Assembly (NCBI GenBank): GCA_944381745.1
Contig: CALWMI010000037.1
Coordinates: 1 to 43,811, forward strand
Reading direction: 5' to 3'
Source of the DNA: an uncultured Lachnospiraceae bacterium
Lineage (GTDB): Bacteria; Bacillota; Clostridia; Lachnospirales; Lachnospiraceae
Length of the DNA: 43,811 nt
How positions within the stretch are numbered: the first letter of the stretch is position 1; each line of letters starts with the position of its first letter. The notes under the pieces were generated by a model, which worked only from the letters and a program-made list of their open reading frames with translations, was not told the DNA's origin and searched no databases. The position numbers and the translations under genes are program-made. Positions 1 through 8,607 of this stretch are shown here, piece after piece.

Positions 1-1
1 G

Positions 2-607
2 AATCCCATCGACGGGCGGACGGAGACGGACGCCGTCGTCTACGAGGATCTGGAGCGGGAGATTTCCCACGGGATCTGCGTCAGCAGCCTGGCTTCCCGG
101 CTGGGGAAGGAGCTGGGACTTTCCCAGGAGGAGCAGCACGACCTGGCGGTGGCAGGCTTCCTTCACGACATCGGCAAGCTGAAGCTGGCCTCCTACCTGT
201 ACGGCCACAGGAAGCCGCTGATGAATGTGGAGCGGATGAAGTATGTCCGCAGCCATGCGCGCAACGGCTACCAGGTGCTGAAGGAGGAAGGCTACAAGGA
301 CGCTATCTGCGAGGCGGTGCTCTACCACCACGAGAACTATGACGGCTCCGGCTACCCGGACAACCTGTGCGGGGAGGAGATCCCTTATATGGCTCGGATC
401 CTGCGGGTCTGCGACGTGTTTGCCGCGCTGACCTCCCAGCGGACCTACCGGGAGGCCTTCGACATGGACACGGCGGCGGAGCTGATGATCGAAGAGGTGA
501 AGAACTTCGACATGGGGATTTTTCTCGCCTTCCAGCGGCTGATCCATGAGGACGGAATTGAACAGATTTTGCATACAAAAATAAAAATACAGGAGGACAC
601 GCTATGA
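2..607 (+). CDS. HD-GYP domain phosphohydrolase, C-terminal part (5' end outside window)
   Basis: The open frame runs in from the left edge, so the N-terminus is missing. The visible ~200 residues hold an HD motif ([10 protein letters not shown]) and the HD-GYP hallmark [12 protein letters not shown], followed by the conserved segment [21 protein letters not shown] proteins are metal-dependent phosphodiesterases, many of which degrade cyclic di-GMP. A receiver or sensor domain would be expected upstream but cannot be seen. The stop overlaps the hisS start in an ATGA arrangement, so the two are probably cotranscribed and translationally coupled. Substrate is not determined by the sequence; the family call is secure. 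Confidence 0.85.
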   Translation, partial: NPIDGRTETDAVVYEDLEREISHGICVSSLASRLGKELGLSQEEQHDLAVAGFLHDIGKLKLASYLYGHRKPLMNVERMKYVRSHARNGYQVLKEEGYKDAICEAVLYHHENYDGSGYPDNLCGEEIPYMARILRVCDVFAALTSQRTYREAFDMDTAAELMIEEVKNFDMGIFLAFQRLIHEDGIEQILHTKIKIQEDTL

Positions 608-1845
608 TTACACAGGCGCCCAGAGGCGTGCAGGACTGGTACGGGGAGTCCATGCACAAACGCCAGGTGGTGGAGAAGATCGCCAGGGATCTGGCCAGGA
701 CATACAATATTACAGAGATCATCACCCCGATGTTCGAGCATACAGTGCTCTTCGCGAGAGGGGTGGGGGAGACGACGGATGGGGTGCAGAAGGAGATGTA
801 TACCTTTGAGGACAAGGGCGGCCGGAGCATCACGCTGAAGCCGGAGGGGACGGCGGGAGTCATGCGGGCTTACCTAGAGCACAACCTGTATGCCCAGCCC
901 GCCCCGGCAAAGTTCTATTATGTGACGCAGGCTTTCCGCTACGAGAAGCCCCAGAGCGGGCGGCTGCGCCAGCACCATCAGTTCGGCGTGGAGTTCGTCG
1001 GCTCCAAGAGCCCGCTGGCGGAGGTGGAGCTCATAAGCCTGGTCACAGAGTTTATCCGCAGGCTGGGCCTTCGGGACGCGAAGCTGCACATTAACAGCAT
1101 CGGCTGCAGGAACTGCCGCAGGACGTACAACGACGCCCTCCTGTCCTACCTGAGGGAGCACGAGGAGGAGCTGTGCCCTACTTGCCGGGAGCGGATGCAG
1201 AAGAACCCGCTGCGGGTTATCGACTGCAAGGTGGAGGGCTGCCGGAAGATTGTGGAGCATGCCCCGCGGACCATCGACTACTTGGACAGCGAGTGCCGGG
1301 AGCATTTTGAGGAGCTCAAGTCCCTGCTGGACGAGCTTGGCATCCCTTACGAGGTGGATACTGGCATCGTGCGCGGCCTGGACTACTACACGAAGACGGT
1401 GTTCGAGTTCGTCAACAGCGAGGGCTTTACCCTGTGCGGCGGCGGGCGCTACGACGGCCTGATCCACGAGATCGACGAGAAGCAGGACATCCCCTCTGTG
1501 GGGTTTGGCATGGGCATCGAGCGCATCCTCTACTTCCTGGAACAGGAAGGGGTGGAGCTTCCGCCGATGGAGAAGCCGGCCCTCTATGTGGGCATCCTGG
1601 GCAAGGAGGCCCGGGCCCGGGCGTACAAGCTGGTGAATGAGATCCGCAGCCATGGGATTATTGTGGAGACAGATTACATGGATCGCAGCGTGAAGGCACA
1701 GATGAAGTATGCCAACAAGATCGGTGCGCGCAAGACGGTGATCATCGGCAGCGACGAGCTGGCCAAGGGCCGCGCCCGTGTGAAGGATATGGAGACAAAG
1801 GAAGAGGTGGAGGCGGCCCTGGACGAGATCGCCGGGCTGTTCTGA
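604..1845 (+). CDS. hisS: Histidyl-tRNA synthetase
   Basis: A class II aminoacyl-tRNA synthetase that charges tRNA-His in the cytoplasm. The 413-residue product has the usual length. Visible motifs are motif 2 ([17 protein letters not shown]), the histidine-binding segments [12 protein letters not shown] and GGGRYDGL, and motif 3 ([10 protein letters not shown]), followed by the C-terminal anticodon-binding domain. A four-cysteine cluster lies around residues 178-204 (CRNC, CPTC, then CKVEGC), as in many Firmicute HisRS. The ATG overlaps the preceding stop by four bases, and a good ribosome binding site (AGGAGG) lies about 10 bases upstream. aspS follows, the common hisS-aspS pair of Firmicutes. 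Confidence 0.97.
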   Translation: MITQAPRGVQDWYGESMHKRQVVEKIARDLARTYNITEIITPMFEHTVLFARGVGETTDGVQKEMYTFEDKGGRSITLKPEGTAGVMRAYLEHNLYAQPAPAKFYYVTQAFRYEKPQSGRLRQHHQFGVEFVGSKSPLAEVELISLVTEFIRRLGLRDAKLHINSIGCRNCRRTYNDALLSYLREHEEELCPTCRERMQKNPLRVIDCKVEGCRKIVEHAPRTIDYLDSECREHFEELKSLLDELGIPYEVDTGIVRGLDYYTKTVFEFVNSEGFTLCGGGRYDGLIHEIDEKQDIPSVGFGMGIERILYFLEQEGVELPPMEKPALYVGILGKEARARAYKLVNEIRSHGIIVETDYMDRSVKAQMKYANKIGARKTVIIGSDELAKGRARVKDMETKEEVEAALDEIAGLF

Positions 1846-1900
1846 CCGGATAGACTGTGTTCCGACCGGATAGACCGTGTTCTGGCCGGATAGACGGAAA
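1841..1900. repeat. 20-bp direct repeat, about 2.7 copies, between hisS and aspS
   Basis: Three consecutive 20-base units start at 1841, 1861 and 1881: TCTGACCGGATAGACTGTGT, a copy differing at two positions, and a third that diverges in its last five bases. The first unit contains the hisS stop codon. The core CCGGATAGAC is identical in all three. The repeat is read through in the frame upstream of aspS but lies before the likely aspS start. No function is evident. Confidence 0.85.
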
Positions 1901-1967
1901 GAGTGAGGGCGGGACTGCCGCGCAGGTGTTGGGCGCGGAGGCCGCCGGAAGTGGAGGAAGAAGAGAA

Positions 1968-3764
1968 ATGGCAGAGTCAATGCGTGGGATGAAGAGAAGC
2001 CACAGGTGCACGGAGGTGACCAGGGCGGATATCGGACAGACCGTCACCGTCATGGGCTGGGTGCAGAAGAGAAGGAACCTGGGCAACCTGATTTTTATCG
2101 ATTTGCGGGATCGCTCCGGCCTTCTGCAGATCGTATTTGACAGCGCCGACGTGGGAGACGCCGGCATGGAGAAGGCGGCCTCCCTCAGGAGCGAGTATGT
2201 GATTGCCGTGTCAGGCATTGTGGAGAAGAGAGGCGGGGCGGTCAATGAGAACCTGGCCACCGGCGAGCTGGAGATCCAGGCAAAGGAGCTCCGGATCCTC
2301 TCCGAGGCACAGACGCCGCCGTTCCCCATCGAGGAGAATATCCAGACGAGGGACGAGCTGCGCCTGAAATACCGGTACCTGGATCTGCGCAGGCCCAACC
2401 TGCAGCGCAACCTGATGCTGCGCAGCCATGTGGCTACTGAGGTGCGCAAGTTCATGGCCCAGGAGGGTTTCCTGGAGATTGAGACGCCTGTGCTGGTGAA
2501 GAGCACGCCTGAGGGGGCGAGGGACTACCTGGTGCCCAGCCGTATCCATCCGGGCAGCTTCTACGCCCTGCCCCAGTCGCCCCAGCTGTTCAAGCAGCTG
2601 CTCATGTGCTCGGGATATGACCGGTATTTCCAGATCGCGAAATGTTTCCGGGATGAGGATCTGCGGGCGGACCGCCAGCCGGAATTTACCCAGATTGATA
2701 TGGAGCTGTCCTTTGTGGACATCGATGATGTGATCGACGTGAACGAGCGCCTGCTGGCCCACATTTTCAAGGAGGCCATCGGCGTGGAGGTGCCGCTCCC
2801 GATTCCGCGGATGACCTGGCAGGAGGCCATGGACCGCTATGGGTCGGACAAGCCGGACACCCGCTTCGGCATGGAGCTGCACGATGTGTCCGAGATTGTG
2901 AAGGACTGCGGCTTCGGGGTGTTCACAGGGGCGCTGGCCGCTGGCGGCAGCGTGCGGGGCATCAACGCCAAGGGACAGGGCGGCATGCCCAGGAAGAAGA
3001 TCGACGCCCTGGTGGAGTTCGCCAAGGGATACGGGGCCAAGGGGCTGGCCTACCTGTGCGTCAACCCGGACGGCAGCTATAAATCCTCCTTCGCAAAATT
3101 CCTGACTGAGGAGGAGCTCCACGCCCTGGTGGAGGCCATGGAGGGAGAGCCGGGCGACCTGCTGCTCTTCGCCGCGGACCGCACAAAGCTTGTGTGGGAG
3201 GTGCTGGGAGCCCTGCGCCTGGAGATCGCCAAGAACCTGGGGCTTCTCAAGAAGGATGAGTACAAGTTCCTGTGGATCACCGAGTTCCCGCTGTTCGAGT
3301 GGTCGGATGAGCAGAACCGGCTGGTGGCCATGCACCACCCGTTCACCATGCCGATGGAGGAGGATCTGGACAGGCTGGACACCGACCCGGCCTCTGTGCG
3401 GGCCAAGGCGTATGACATCACGCTGAACGGCAACGAGATCGGCGGCGGCAGCGTGCGTATTTTCCAGGATGATATCCAGGAGAAAATGTTCGAGATTCTG
3501 GGATTTACGAAGGAGGAGGCGCAGGAGCGCTTCGGCTTCCTGCTGGATGCCTTCAAGTACGGAGTCCCGCCTCACGCAGGCCTGGCCTACGGCCTGGACC
3601 GCCTGATCATGCTCATGGCCCAGGAGGATTCCATCCGCGAGGTCATCGCCTTCCCGAAGGTGAAGGACGCCTCCTGCCTGATGAGCGGGGCGCCGGACGT
3701 GGTGGATGAGAAGCAGCTGGAGGAGCTGTCCATCGCGGTGCGGGCGGAGCAGGAAGAAGCGTAG
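1968..3764 (+). CDS. aspS: Aspartyl-tRNA synthetase, bacterial type
   Basis: Charges tRNA-Asp. With the start at 1968 the protein is 598 residues, the usual size for bacterial AspRS with the GAD insertion domain. It begins with an OB-fold anticodon domain (VMGWVQKRRNLGNLIFIDLRD), followed by motif 2 (FRDEDLRADRQPEFTQID) and motif 3 (GLAYGLDRLIMLM). An open frame continues 37 codons further upstream through the repeat region. The ATG at 1968 is preferred because GGAGGAAG lies at proper distance and because the homologous part begins just after it. Cotranscription with hisS is likely. A strong terminator follows. Confidence 0.96.
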   Translation: MAESMRGMKRSHRCTEVTRADIGQTVTVMGWVQKRRNLGNLIFIDLRDRSGLLQIVFDSADVGDAGMEKAASLRSEYVIAVSGIVEKRGGAVNENLATGELEIQAKELRILSEAQTPPFPIEENIQTRDELRLKYRYLDLRRPNLQRNLMLRSHVATEVRKFMAQEGFLEIETPVLVKSTPEGARDYLVPSRIHPGSFYALPQSPQLFKQLLMCSGYDRYFQIAKCFRDEDLRADRQPEFTQIDMELSFVDIDDVIDVNERLLAHIFKEAIGVEVPLPIPRMTWQEAMDRYGSDKPDTRFGMELHDVSEIVKDCGFGVFTGALAAGGSVRGINAKGQGGMPRKKIDALVEFAKGYGAKGLAYLCVNPDGSYKSSFAKFLTEEELHALVEAMEGEPGDLLLFAADRTKLVWEVLGALRLEIAKNLGLLKKDEYKFLWITEFPLFEWSDEQNRLVAMHHPFTMPMEEDLDRLDTDPASVRAKAYDITLNGNEIGGGSVRIFQDDIQEKMFEILGFTKEEAQERFGFLLDAFKYGVPPHAGLAYGLDRLIMLMAQEDSIREVIAFPKVKDASCLMSGAPDVVDEKQLEELSIAVRAEQEEA

Positions 3765-3785
3765 GGGCAAGGCCCTTGGAAAAAG

Positions 3786-3833
3786 AAATGCCTGTGTGCA
3801 GGGGAGCGGTTTCCCCAGCCCACAGGCATTTTT
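3786..3833 (+). terminator. Rho-independent terminator after aspS
   Basis: Arms AAATGCCTGTG (3786-3796) and CACAGGCATTT (3821-3831) pair, with an inner GGGGA/TCCCC stem, and a T-run follows the 3' arm. It lies 21 bases after the aspS stop. Confidence 0.9.
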
Positions 3834-3840
3834 GGCAATT

Positions 3841-3911
3841 CCCAGACCGGCAGTTCCCAGGCCGGCAGTTCCCAGACCGGCAGTTCTCAGACCGGTATCC
3901 CAGGCTGGTAT
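3841..3911. repeat. Short tandem repeats downstream of aspS (three 15-mers, then two 13-mers)
   Basis: Units CCCAGACCGGCAGTT at 3841, 3856 and 3871 (the middle one differs by one base) are followed by two shortened units, CTCAGACCGGTAT and CCCAGGCTGGTAT. The array lies between the aspS terminator and the 3' end of the convergent lipoprotein gene. It is non-coding as far as can be seen and has the look of slipped-strand expansion. Confidence 0.85.
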
Positions 3912-3958
3912 CCCGGCCGCCGTTTCCTGGATGCTGCGTATCGGGCACACCAGGGAGC

Positions 3959-4951
3959 CTACATCGCGTACAGCGCCACGTGGTTCCCGTCGATGAGCGT
4001 CAGCGTATCGCCGGAATAGCGGAAGGTGAGCTCATAGCTGCGGCCGTCCTCCACCTGGATGGTGACGGTGCCGTCCTCCCGGAACTCATAGGAGGCCTCC
4101 AGGGGCTCGCCCTCGCCGTAGACGATCTGCGGCTCCTCGGCGTCCGGATAGATGCCGGTGATGCCGTCGATGCCGTCATAGCCGGCGACAATCTCCCCGC
4201 CGTGGTGCACATGGCCAGTCTCGGCGTCCCGCACGGTGACGTAGGGCACGTAGGTGACGCTCTCCTCCCCGTAGGACAGGGTGAGCTTCCAGCCGTTCCA
4301 GCTGATGAGATAATCCATCTCCTGCACCTTCGCTGCGCTGTCCTCCTCCTGGGAGTCGTAGAAGCCCACGGCCAGCGTCGTCCCGTTGACGGCGTAGGGG
4401 AGAATGCTGTAGAAGGGCGTGCCATCCTGGTTGCGGTAGGTAAGGTCAGCTAGGTAATAGCCAGCGTTGACAGAGAGGCCGCCCAGGGAATCCACCGGGT
4501 AGCCATTGTCCCCCAGTCCGAAGACCAGCGTGTCGGGAAGGCAGGTGAACTCCTCGATCGCTGGATCGCTGGAGGGGAATTCCGCCGGCACCGTGGAGTC
4601 AGTGGACGCAAGAGGCGTCTCTGTGGTGGAGCCCTCCACGCACCACGTTCCCTTGAGGGATATGGGGTCAATGCAGGCCGGGGTGGATTCGGCGGGGCGG
4701 TACTCCTCCGGAACCCGGCCGCCAGAGGAAAGCTGCGCGATCACCCCCGGGAGCAGGTCGGCGAGCAGCGGAAGCTCCTCGTCCAGGACAGCGTACTGCT
4801 CGTTGGTGACAATGTCCTCCGCAGCGCTGTCTTCCCCGGCAGGATGGGCATCCCCGCCGGAGGCGCCGTCCCCGGAACAGCCGGCAAGCAGAAGCGGGGC
4901 AGCGAGGGCGGCGGCGCAGAGCCGGACAAATAATTTCTTGGAATCGTTCAT
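3959..4951 (-). CDS. Putative lipoprotein of unknown function
   Basis: A 330-residue protein starting MNDSKKLFVRLC with a hydrophobic stretch and a lipobox (LLLAGC, Cys about residue 25). After export it would be lipid-anchored on the outer face of the membrane. The region after the Cys is rich in Gly, Ala, Asp and Ser, a typical tether, and the rest is acidic and beta-rich with no family I recognise. An in-frame start further upstream would put the 15-bp repeat into the protein. The ATG at 4951 is chosen because the signal peptide begins there and AAGGAGAT precedes it. It is convergent with aspS. Function unknown. Confidence 0.8.
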   Translation of the reverse strand: MNDSKKLFVRLCAAALAAPLLLAGCSGDGASGGDAHPAGEDSAAEDIVTNEQYAVLDEELPLLADLLPGVIAQLSSGGRVPEEYRPAESTPACIDPISLKGTWCVEGSTTETPLASTDSTVPAEFPSSDPAIEEFTCLPDTLVFGLGDNGYPVDSLGGLSVNAGYYLADLTYRNQDGTPFYSILPYAVNGTTLAVGFYDSQEEDSAAKVQEMDYLISWNGWKLTLSYGEESVTYVPYVTVRDAETGHVHHGGEIVAGYDGIDGITGIYPDAEEPQIVYGEGEPLEASYEFREDGTVTIQVEDGRSYELTFRYSGDTLTLIDGNHVALYAM

Positions 4952-4960
4952 GTCAGTTGT

Positions 4961-5020
4961 ATCTCCTTGTGTAATATCTCTTTGTGTAATATCTCTTTGC
5001 GTAATATCTCTTTGTGTAAT
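4961..5020 (-). repeat. Four tandem 15-bp repeats carrying ribosome-binding-like sequence, in the lipoprotein leader
   Basis: Plus-strand units ATCTCYTTGYGTAAT occur at 4961, 4976, 4991 and 5006, with a partial copy at 5028-5040. Read on the coding minus strand each unit is ATTACACAAAGAGAT. The copy nearest the start codon and the partial distal copy carry the better Shine-Dalgarno form AAGGAGAT. Copy number could change the leader length or translation of the lipoprotein. Confidence 0.85.
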
Positions 5021-5063
5021 CCGTCGTATCTCCTTGTGCATCCGTGGCAGAGAAGGGCGACAG

Positions 5064-5099
5064 AGAAGGCTTCCGGCCGCAAGAAACCGGAAGCCTTCT
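5064..5099 (-). terminator. Stem-loop, probable terminator of the dhaKL transcript
   Basis: Perfect 13-bp arms AGAAGGCTTCCGG (5064-5076) and CCGGAAGCCTTCT (5087-5099) enclose a 10-base loop, about 35 bases beyond the dhaL stop on the minus strand. No long T-run follows, so intrinsic termination is likely but not certain. It also separates dhaL from the lipoprotein gene. Confidence 0.65.
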
Positions 5100-5132
5100 G
5101 TCACCGTGCAAAGATGCAGTCTGGTTGTGCAG

Positions 5133-5783
5133 TTATTTTGTGATATAGCGGTACAGGCCGAGAATCTTATAGTATCCGGCTGTGGCGCCCTGATCCGGGA
5201 CACCCGCGCTGGCTGCCGCGTGGACGGCGGCTTTGCCGAACACAGGGACCATATCCTTGGTGGCCTCCACGCCAGCCTTGGCAGCCTCCAGTGCCGCAGT
5301 GATCACCTCGTCCAGGGAAGCGCCCGCATTGGCGGCCACAACCTTGGCTGCCGCCTGGGAAGCGGGAAGGATGGCGTCGTAGATTGTGCGCTGCCCAGCC
5401 TGGCATTTCCCGCGCTTCTGGATACCTGCGGCAAAGCCGGCCAGGTAGTCCGCCAGGGCAGCCCCGTCAAGCTCTGTGCGGCCCTTCAGGGCGCGGCCGC
5501 CCTCCATGACGCCTGTGGACATCAGGAAGCCCATGGTGGACGGGACGAGGGAGGACATCTTCATGCCGGCCTTCATCAGCATCTTGCCGATGTCGCCGCC
5601 GGCCCCTGCCGCTTCCCCGCGCATGAGATCCGGGAGGGCAGAGTAGCCCTTGCTCATGGTGAGCCCCAAGTCACCGTCTCCGAGCTTGGCGTCCATCTCG
5701 CAGAGCTCGTCCTTCTTCTCTGTGAATATGCCGCCGACGCTCTCGAACAGCTCGGGGATCTGTTCAAATAAAATTTTATCCAT
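5133..5783 (-). CDS. dhaL: Dihydroxyacetone kinase-like, nucleotide-binding subunit DhaL
   Basis: DhaL is the all-helical subunit that carries the nucleotide and passes phosphate to the ketose bound on DhaK. The acidic metal-binding motif is seen as MDAKLGDGDLGLTMSKGY: the three Asp are kept, but the usual GDGDHG has Leu for His. Later segments SSLVPSTMGFLMSTG and DGAALADYLAGFAAGIQKRGK fit the family. The length (~216 residues) is normal. A start six bases upstream (5789) is possible; 5783 gives better spacing from AAGGAG. It follows dhaK by about 30 bases in one operon. No phosphotransfer subunit DhaM lies nearby, so the phosphate donor is not settled. Confidence 0.88.
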   Translation of the reverse strand: MDKILFEQIPELFESVGGIFTEKKDELCEMDAKLGDGDLGLTMSKGYSALPDLMRGEAAGAGGDIGKMLMKAGMKMSSLVPSTMGFLMSTGVMEGGRALKGRTELDGAALADYLAGFAAGIQKRGKCQAGQRTIYDAILPASQAAAKVVAANAGASLDEVITAALEAAKAGVEATKDMVPVFGKAAVHAAASAGVPDQGATAGYYKILGLYRYITK

Positions 5784-5818
5784 TCTCATACATCTCCTTT
5801 GAAAGTAAGCCGCAGTTG

Positions 5819-6811
5819 TTATTTCTGGCAGATGAAAGGCGTGTTGACCGGATAGTCCATGTAGCCCTTCATCTCATCGTTCATCTTGCAGATCGAGATG
5901 GAAGCCCCTGCCATTTCCATGGAGGTGGCGTACTCGCCGACGATCGTCTTATAAACTTTGATGCCCTTGGAATTCAGGATCTCTGTCACATCGTTGGAAA
6001 GTATGTACAGCTCCTCGATGGAGGTAGCTCCCAGGCCGTTGATCAGGAGGGAAACCTCCTCGCCCTCTGCCACAGGCATGTCGCCCAGCAGGGTGTTCAG
6101 GGACTCCTCTGCGATCTCGCGGGAGGTCTTGAGAGGGCCGTTCCAGATGCCAGGCTCGCCGTGGATGCCCATGCCCATAGCCATCTCGTTCTCGCCCAGC
6201 TCGAAGTTCGGGTGGCCGATCTCCGGGATGATGCAAGGAGTGAGGGCAAAGCCTACGGTGCGGGTGTTGTCCTTGGCGAGCTGGGCTGCCGCCAGTACCT
6301 CATCCAGGCTGCCGCCCTGGTCAGCCTTGGCTCCGGCTGCCTTGTACATGAAATAGATGCCGGCTACGCCGCGGCGGGTGGCCGGATCCTGGTGGGAGTT
6401 CACATCGTCGGCTCCCACGATGCTCTTGCACTGGATGTCGTCCATATCGCACATGTCGGTGGCCATGTCAAAGGTCATGATGTCGCCTGTGTAGTTGCCG
6501 TACAGGTACAGGACGCCTGCGCCGGCCTCCACTTCCTTGGAGATATTGTAGATCTGCTCCGGGGACGGGGACTGGAAGACGCCGCCTACGCCGCAGCCGT
6601 CGATCAGGCCGTCGCCCACATAGCCCAGGAACAGCGGCAGATGGCCGGTGCCCCCGCCCGTGATAATGGCTACCTTGCCGGGCTTCTTCTCCTTCCTGCA
6701 GTAGCAGCGCAGGTCGTCGTTTACATATTTCACCTGGTCGCCGTGGGCGGCATAGATGCCCTTGAGCATTTCGTCTACGTAATTTTCAGGTGCATTGATA
6801 ATCTTCTTCAT
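5819..6811 (-). CDS. dhaK: Dihydroxyacetone kinase-like, substrate-binding subunit DhaK
   Basis: A 330-residue DhaK family protein, which binds short ketoses covalently through a histidine. That His is visible at about residue 217 in GMGIHGEPG, and Asp110 in GNYTGDIMTF matches the conserved catalytic Asp. The glycine-rich motif reads GGGTGHLPLFLGYVG (from residue 52), where classical DhaK has GHEP and a different following segment. This points to a side branch of the family that may use a ketose other than dihydroxyacetone, such as erythrulose. The gene has an excellent promoter and ribosome binding site and leads the operon with dhaL. Context suggests it handles triose or ketose products of the neighbouring sugar pathway. 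Confidence 0.87.
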   Translation of the reverse strand: MKKIINAPENYVDEMLKGIYAAHGDQVKYVNDDLRCYCRKEKKPGKVAIITGGGTGHLPLFLGYVGDGLIDGCGVGGVFQSPSPEQIYNISKEVEAGAGVLYLYGNYTGDIMTFDMATDMCDMDDIQCKSIVGADDVNSHQDPATRRGVAGIYFMYKAAGAKADQGGSLDEVLAAAQLAKDNTRTVGFALTPCIIPEIGHPNFELGENEMAMGMGIHGEPGIWNGPLKTSREIAEESLNTLLGDMPVAEGEEVSLLINGLGATSIEELYILSNDVTEILNSKGIKVYKTIVGEYATSMEMAGASISICKMNDEMKGYMDYPVNTPFICQK

Positions 6812-6889
6812 AAATGTTCTTCCTCCTTATGAATCCTTGTGGATGATCGGTGGCGCACGGCAGCGCGGCGCATACCGGCACTACTTTGC

Positions 6890-6918
6890 ATTATAAGTCC
6901 TTTCTGGGTCAATGTCAA
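6890..6918 (-). promoter_or_regulatory. Consensus sigma-A promoter of dhaKL
   Basis: On the minus strand TTGACA (6918-6913), a 17-base spacer and TATAAT (6895-6890) match the consensus fully. It lies about 80 bases upstream of the dhaK start. Confidence 0.88.
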
Positions 6919-6926
6919 TTATTCGC

Positions 6927-6973
6927 CGACAAATCTGCACGAAAATGTTGCGTTATGTTGCTTTTATTTGTCG
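6927..6973. promoter_or_regulatory. Candidate operator upstream of the dhaKL promoter: inverted and direct repeats
   Basis: CGACAAAT (6927-6934) and ATTTGTCG (6966-6973) form an inverted pair. Between them two 10-base direct units, ATGTTGCGTT (6945) and ATGTTGCTTT (6955), stand in phase with TATTTGTCG (6965). The same kind of 10-base-spaced TGTTG/TTTGT units lies at the mtnK promoter. This is compatible with a DeoR-family site; it is inferred from pattern only. Confidence 0.45.
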
Positions 6974-7034
6974 AATATAGCTAAAAGGCGCAGCTCCATC
7001 GCCGGGCGCCGTCCCCCGCACAGCACAGGACCGT

Positions 7035-7595
7035 TCACGCAGCCCTGGCGGCGGAGCGGCACGGGAAGTAGATGGAGAGCACAAGCGCTGCGATCCAGAG
7101 GAACAGCGCCGGTGTGCTGGGCGTGCGCCCCAGGTATAGGGCGGCGGCGATATAGCAGAGGCAGAGGGCTGTCTCCAGCTCCACCAGCAGGGTCAGAAGC
7201 TTCAGGGGCGTGCCGCTCTGCTTGATGACCCCGCGCTTGACCGACGCGGGAAGCCGCCACATGTCCAAGGGCACAGCCCGGCAGGTGAAGCGGAAGCCCA
7301 CAGCCAGGAGCCAGGAAACTGCCGGCAGCGCAAGATAGAGCATGCTGTCGGAGAATCCAGAGCTTTCCAGGGCTGGGATGGTATCCGCCGTGTAGGCCGC
7401 GTAGGCGGCAAAGGCCGTGAGGCCCAGCTGCACAAGGATGGACAGCAGGGACAGGGCGTGCATGGATGCCGTCATGGGAATGTCGATCAGCTCCCCGTAT
7501 GCCTGGGGGGAGTGGAACAGCTTCTTGGACGTCTGGCTCCGGTGCTGGTAGTAGGTTGTCCGCGTCTTCCTTTTCTTCTTGTTTGCATTGCTCAT
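7035..7595 (-). CDS. Hypothetical four-helix membrane protein
   Basis: A 186-residue protein with a basic N-terminus (MSNANKKKRKTRTTYYQHRS) and four predicted membrane helices, near residues 43-70, 83-106, 130-153 and 158-177. I do not recognise a family. The start at 7595 is chosen because the sequence upstream of it overlaps the transketolase gene and because GAGGCGG precedes it. It follows the transketolase pair by 13 bases on the same strand, so it is probably cotranscribed, but nothing in it indicates a catalytic or transport role. An embedded membrane partner or an unrelated operon passenger are both possible. Confidence 0.65.
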   Translation of the reverse strand: MSNANKKKRKTRTTYYQHRSQTSKKLFHSPQAYGELIDIPMTASMHALSLLSILVQLGLTAFAAYAAYTADTIPALESSGFSDSMLYLALPAVSWLLAVGFRFTCRAVPLDMWRLPASVKRGVIKQSGTPLKLLTLLVELETALCLCYIAAALYLGRTPSTPALFLWIAALVLSIYFPCRSAARAA

Positions 7596-7608
7596 GGGAA
7601 CCGCCTCT

Positions 7609-8595
7609 TTATACTTCCAGGAAATCGACAAAGCGCTCTTCGGCCAGGTCGGCCTCTGTGATGGCAAGGGATTTTCCAGTCAGGTCCTCCACAGCCTGTA
7701 CCAGGTGCATCGCGTCGATGCCGTACTTCTTCATCAGATACATCTTGGAAGCACCGTGGGGATAGCCGGGAAGGGCGATCTTGCGCAGGCGGCAGCCGAT
7801 GCCGTTCTCGGCGATCAGCTCCGACACCGCGCTGGAGAGGCCGCCGATCTCGTACTGGTTCTCGATGGTGATCACCCCGTATTTTGTACGCTTCAGCGCC
7901 TCCAGGATTGTGGGGTCGGTGAAAGGCTTCAGCGTGGACACATGCATGTGCTGGATGGAGAGCCCCTTCTCCTTCAGCGCCTGGGTCGCCCGCATGGCCT
8001 CCTCCGTGCAGATGCTGGAGGAGAGGATGAGGATGTCGTCCCCCTGGCTCAGCACCCGCGCCCGGTTAAACTGCATCGGCTCGCTGGCCGGGAACAGGCG
8101 GGGCACCTCCTTGCGCAGCATGCGGATGAAGACAGGGCCGTTGCATGCCCAGGCAAGATCCAGCACGCCCTCGATCTCTGTTGCATCGCCCACGTCAAAG
8201 ATTGTCATGTTGGGGACCGTGCGCAGCACCCCCACGTCGTTGATGGACTGGTGGGTGACGCCGCCAGGGGTGGTGATGCCAGGCACAAAGCCGACGAACA
8301 CCACGGGCAGGTTCGGGTAGGCGACGCTCATCTCCAGCTGATCCAGGATCCGGCGGTACAGGAATACGGCAAAAGTATGGAGGAAAGGGCGGTACCCCTC
8401 CCTGGCAAGCCCAGCGGCCCAGGAGCACATGTTCTGCTCGGCGATGCCCATGGTCAGGTAGCGGTCCGGATAGGTGGCGCGGAACTGCTTTACCTCGCAG
8501 GAGGATCCCAGGTCCGCAGAGAGCACCAGGACCTCCAGGTGCTTGGCGGCAAAGCGGATCATATTCTTCTCATGTGTGTTGACTTCTATCTTCAT
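7609..8595 (-). CDS. Transketolase, C-terminal subunit (pyrimidine-binding half)
   Basis: A 328-residue protein with the Pyr and C-terminal domains of transketolase. The cofactor-activating glutamate is in TMGIAEQNMCSWAAGLA. Segments VFVGFVPGITTPGGVTHQ and IENQYEIGGLSSAVSELI fit split transketolases. It needs the upstream gene product to make an active thiamin-diphosphate enzyme moving two-carbon ketol units between sugars. Split transketolases occur in central metabolism and in specialised sugar pathways (for example apulose-4-phosphate transketolase). Here the surroundings (DhaK/DhaL, mutarotase, sugar importer) favour a catabolic role, but the actual substrate cannot be read from the sequence. 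Confidence 0.92.
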   Translation of the reverse strand: MKIEVNTHEKNMIRFAAKHLEVLVLSADLGSSCEVKQFRATYPDRYLTMGIAEQNMCSWAAGLAREGYRPFLHTFAVFLYRRILDQLEMSVAYPNLPVVFVGFVPGITTPGGVTHQSINDVGVLRTVPNMTIFDVGDATEIEGVLDLAWACNGPVFIRMLRKEVPRLFPASEPMQFNRARVLSQGDDILILSSSICTEEAMRATQALKEKGLSIQHMHVSTLKPFTDPTILEALKRTKYGVITIENQYEIGGLSSAVSELIAENGIGCRLRKIALPGYPHGASKMYLMKKYGIDAMHLVQAVEDLTGKSLAITEADLAEERFVDFLEV

Positions 8596-8607
8596 TTCCC
8601 GTCCCTC

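Noticed and set aside
604-3764. T-box or other riboswitch ahead of the tRNA synthetase genes
   Set aside because: hisS overlaps the preceding gene and the hisS-aspS gap holds only a tandem repeat; no T-box consensus or antiterminator is seen.
3841-5020. CRISPR array
   Set aside because: The repeats are 13-15 bases, directly adjacent with no unique spacers, and no cas genes are present.
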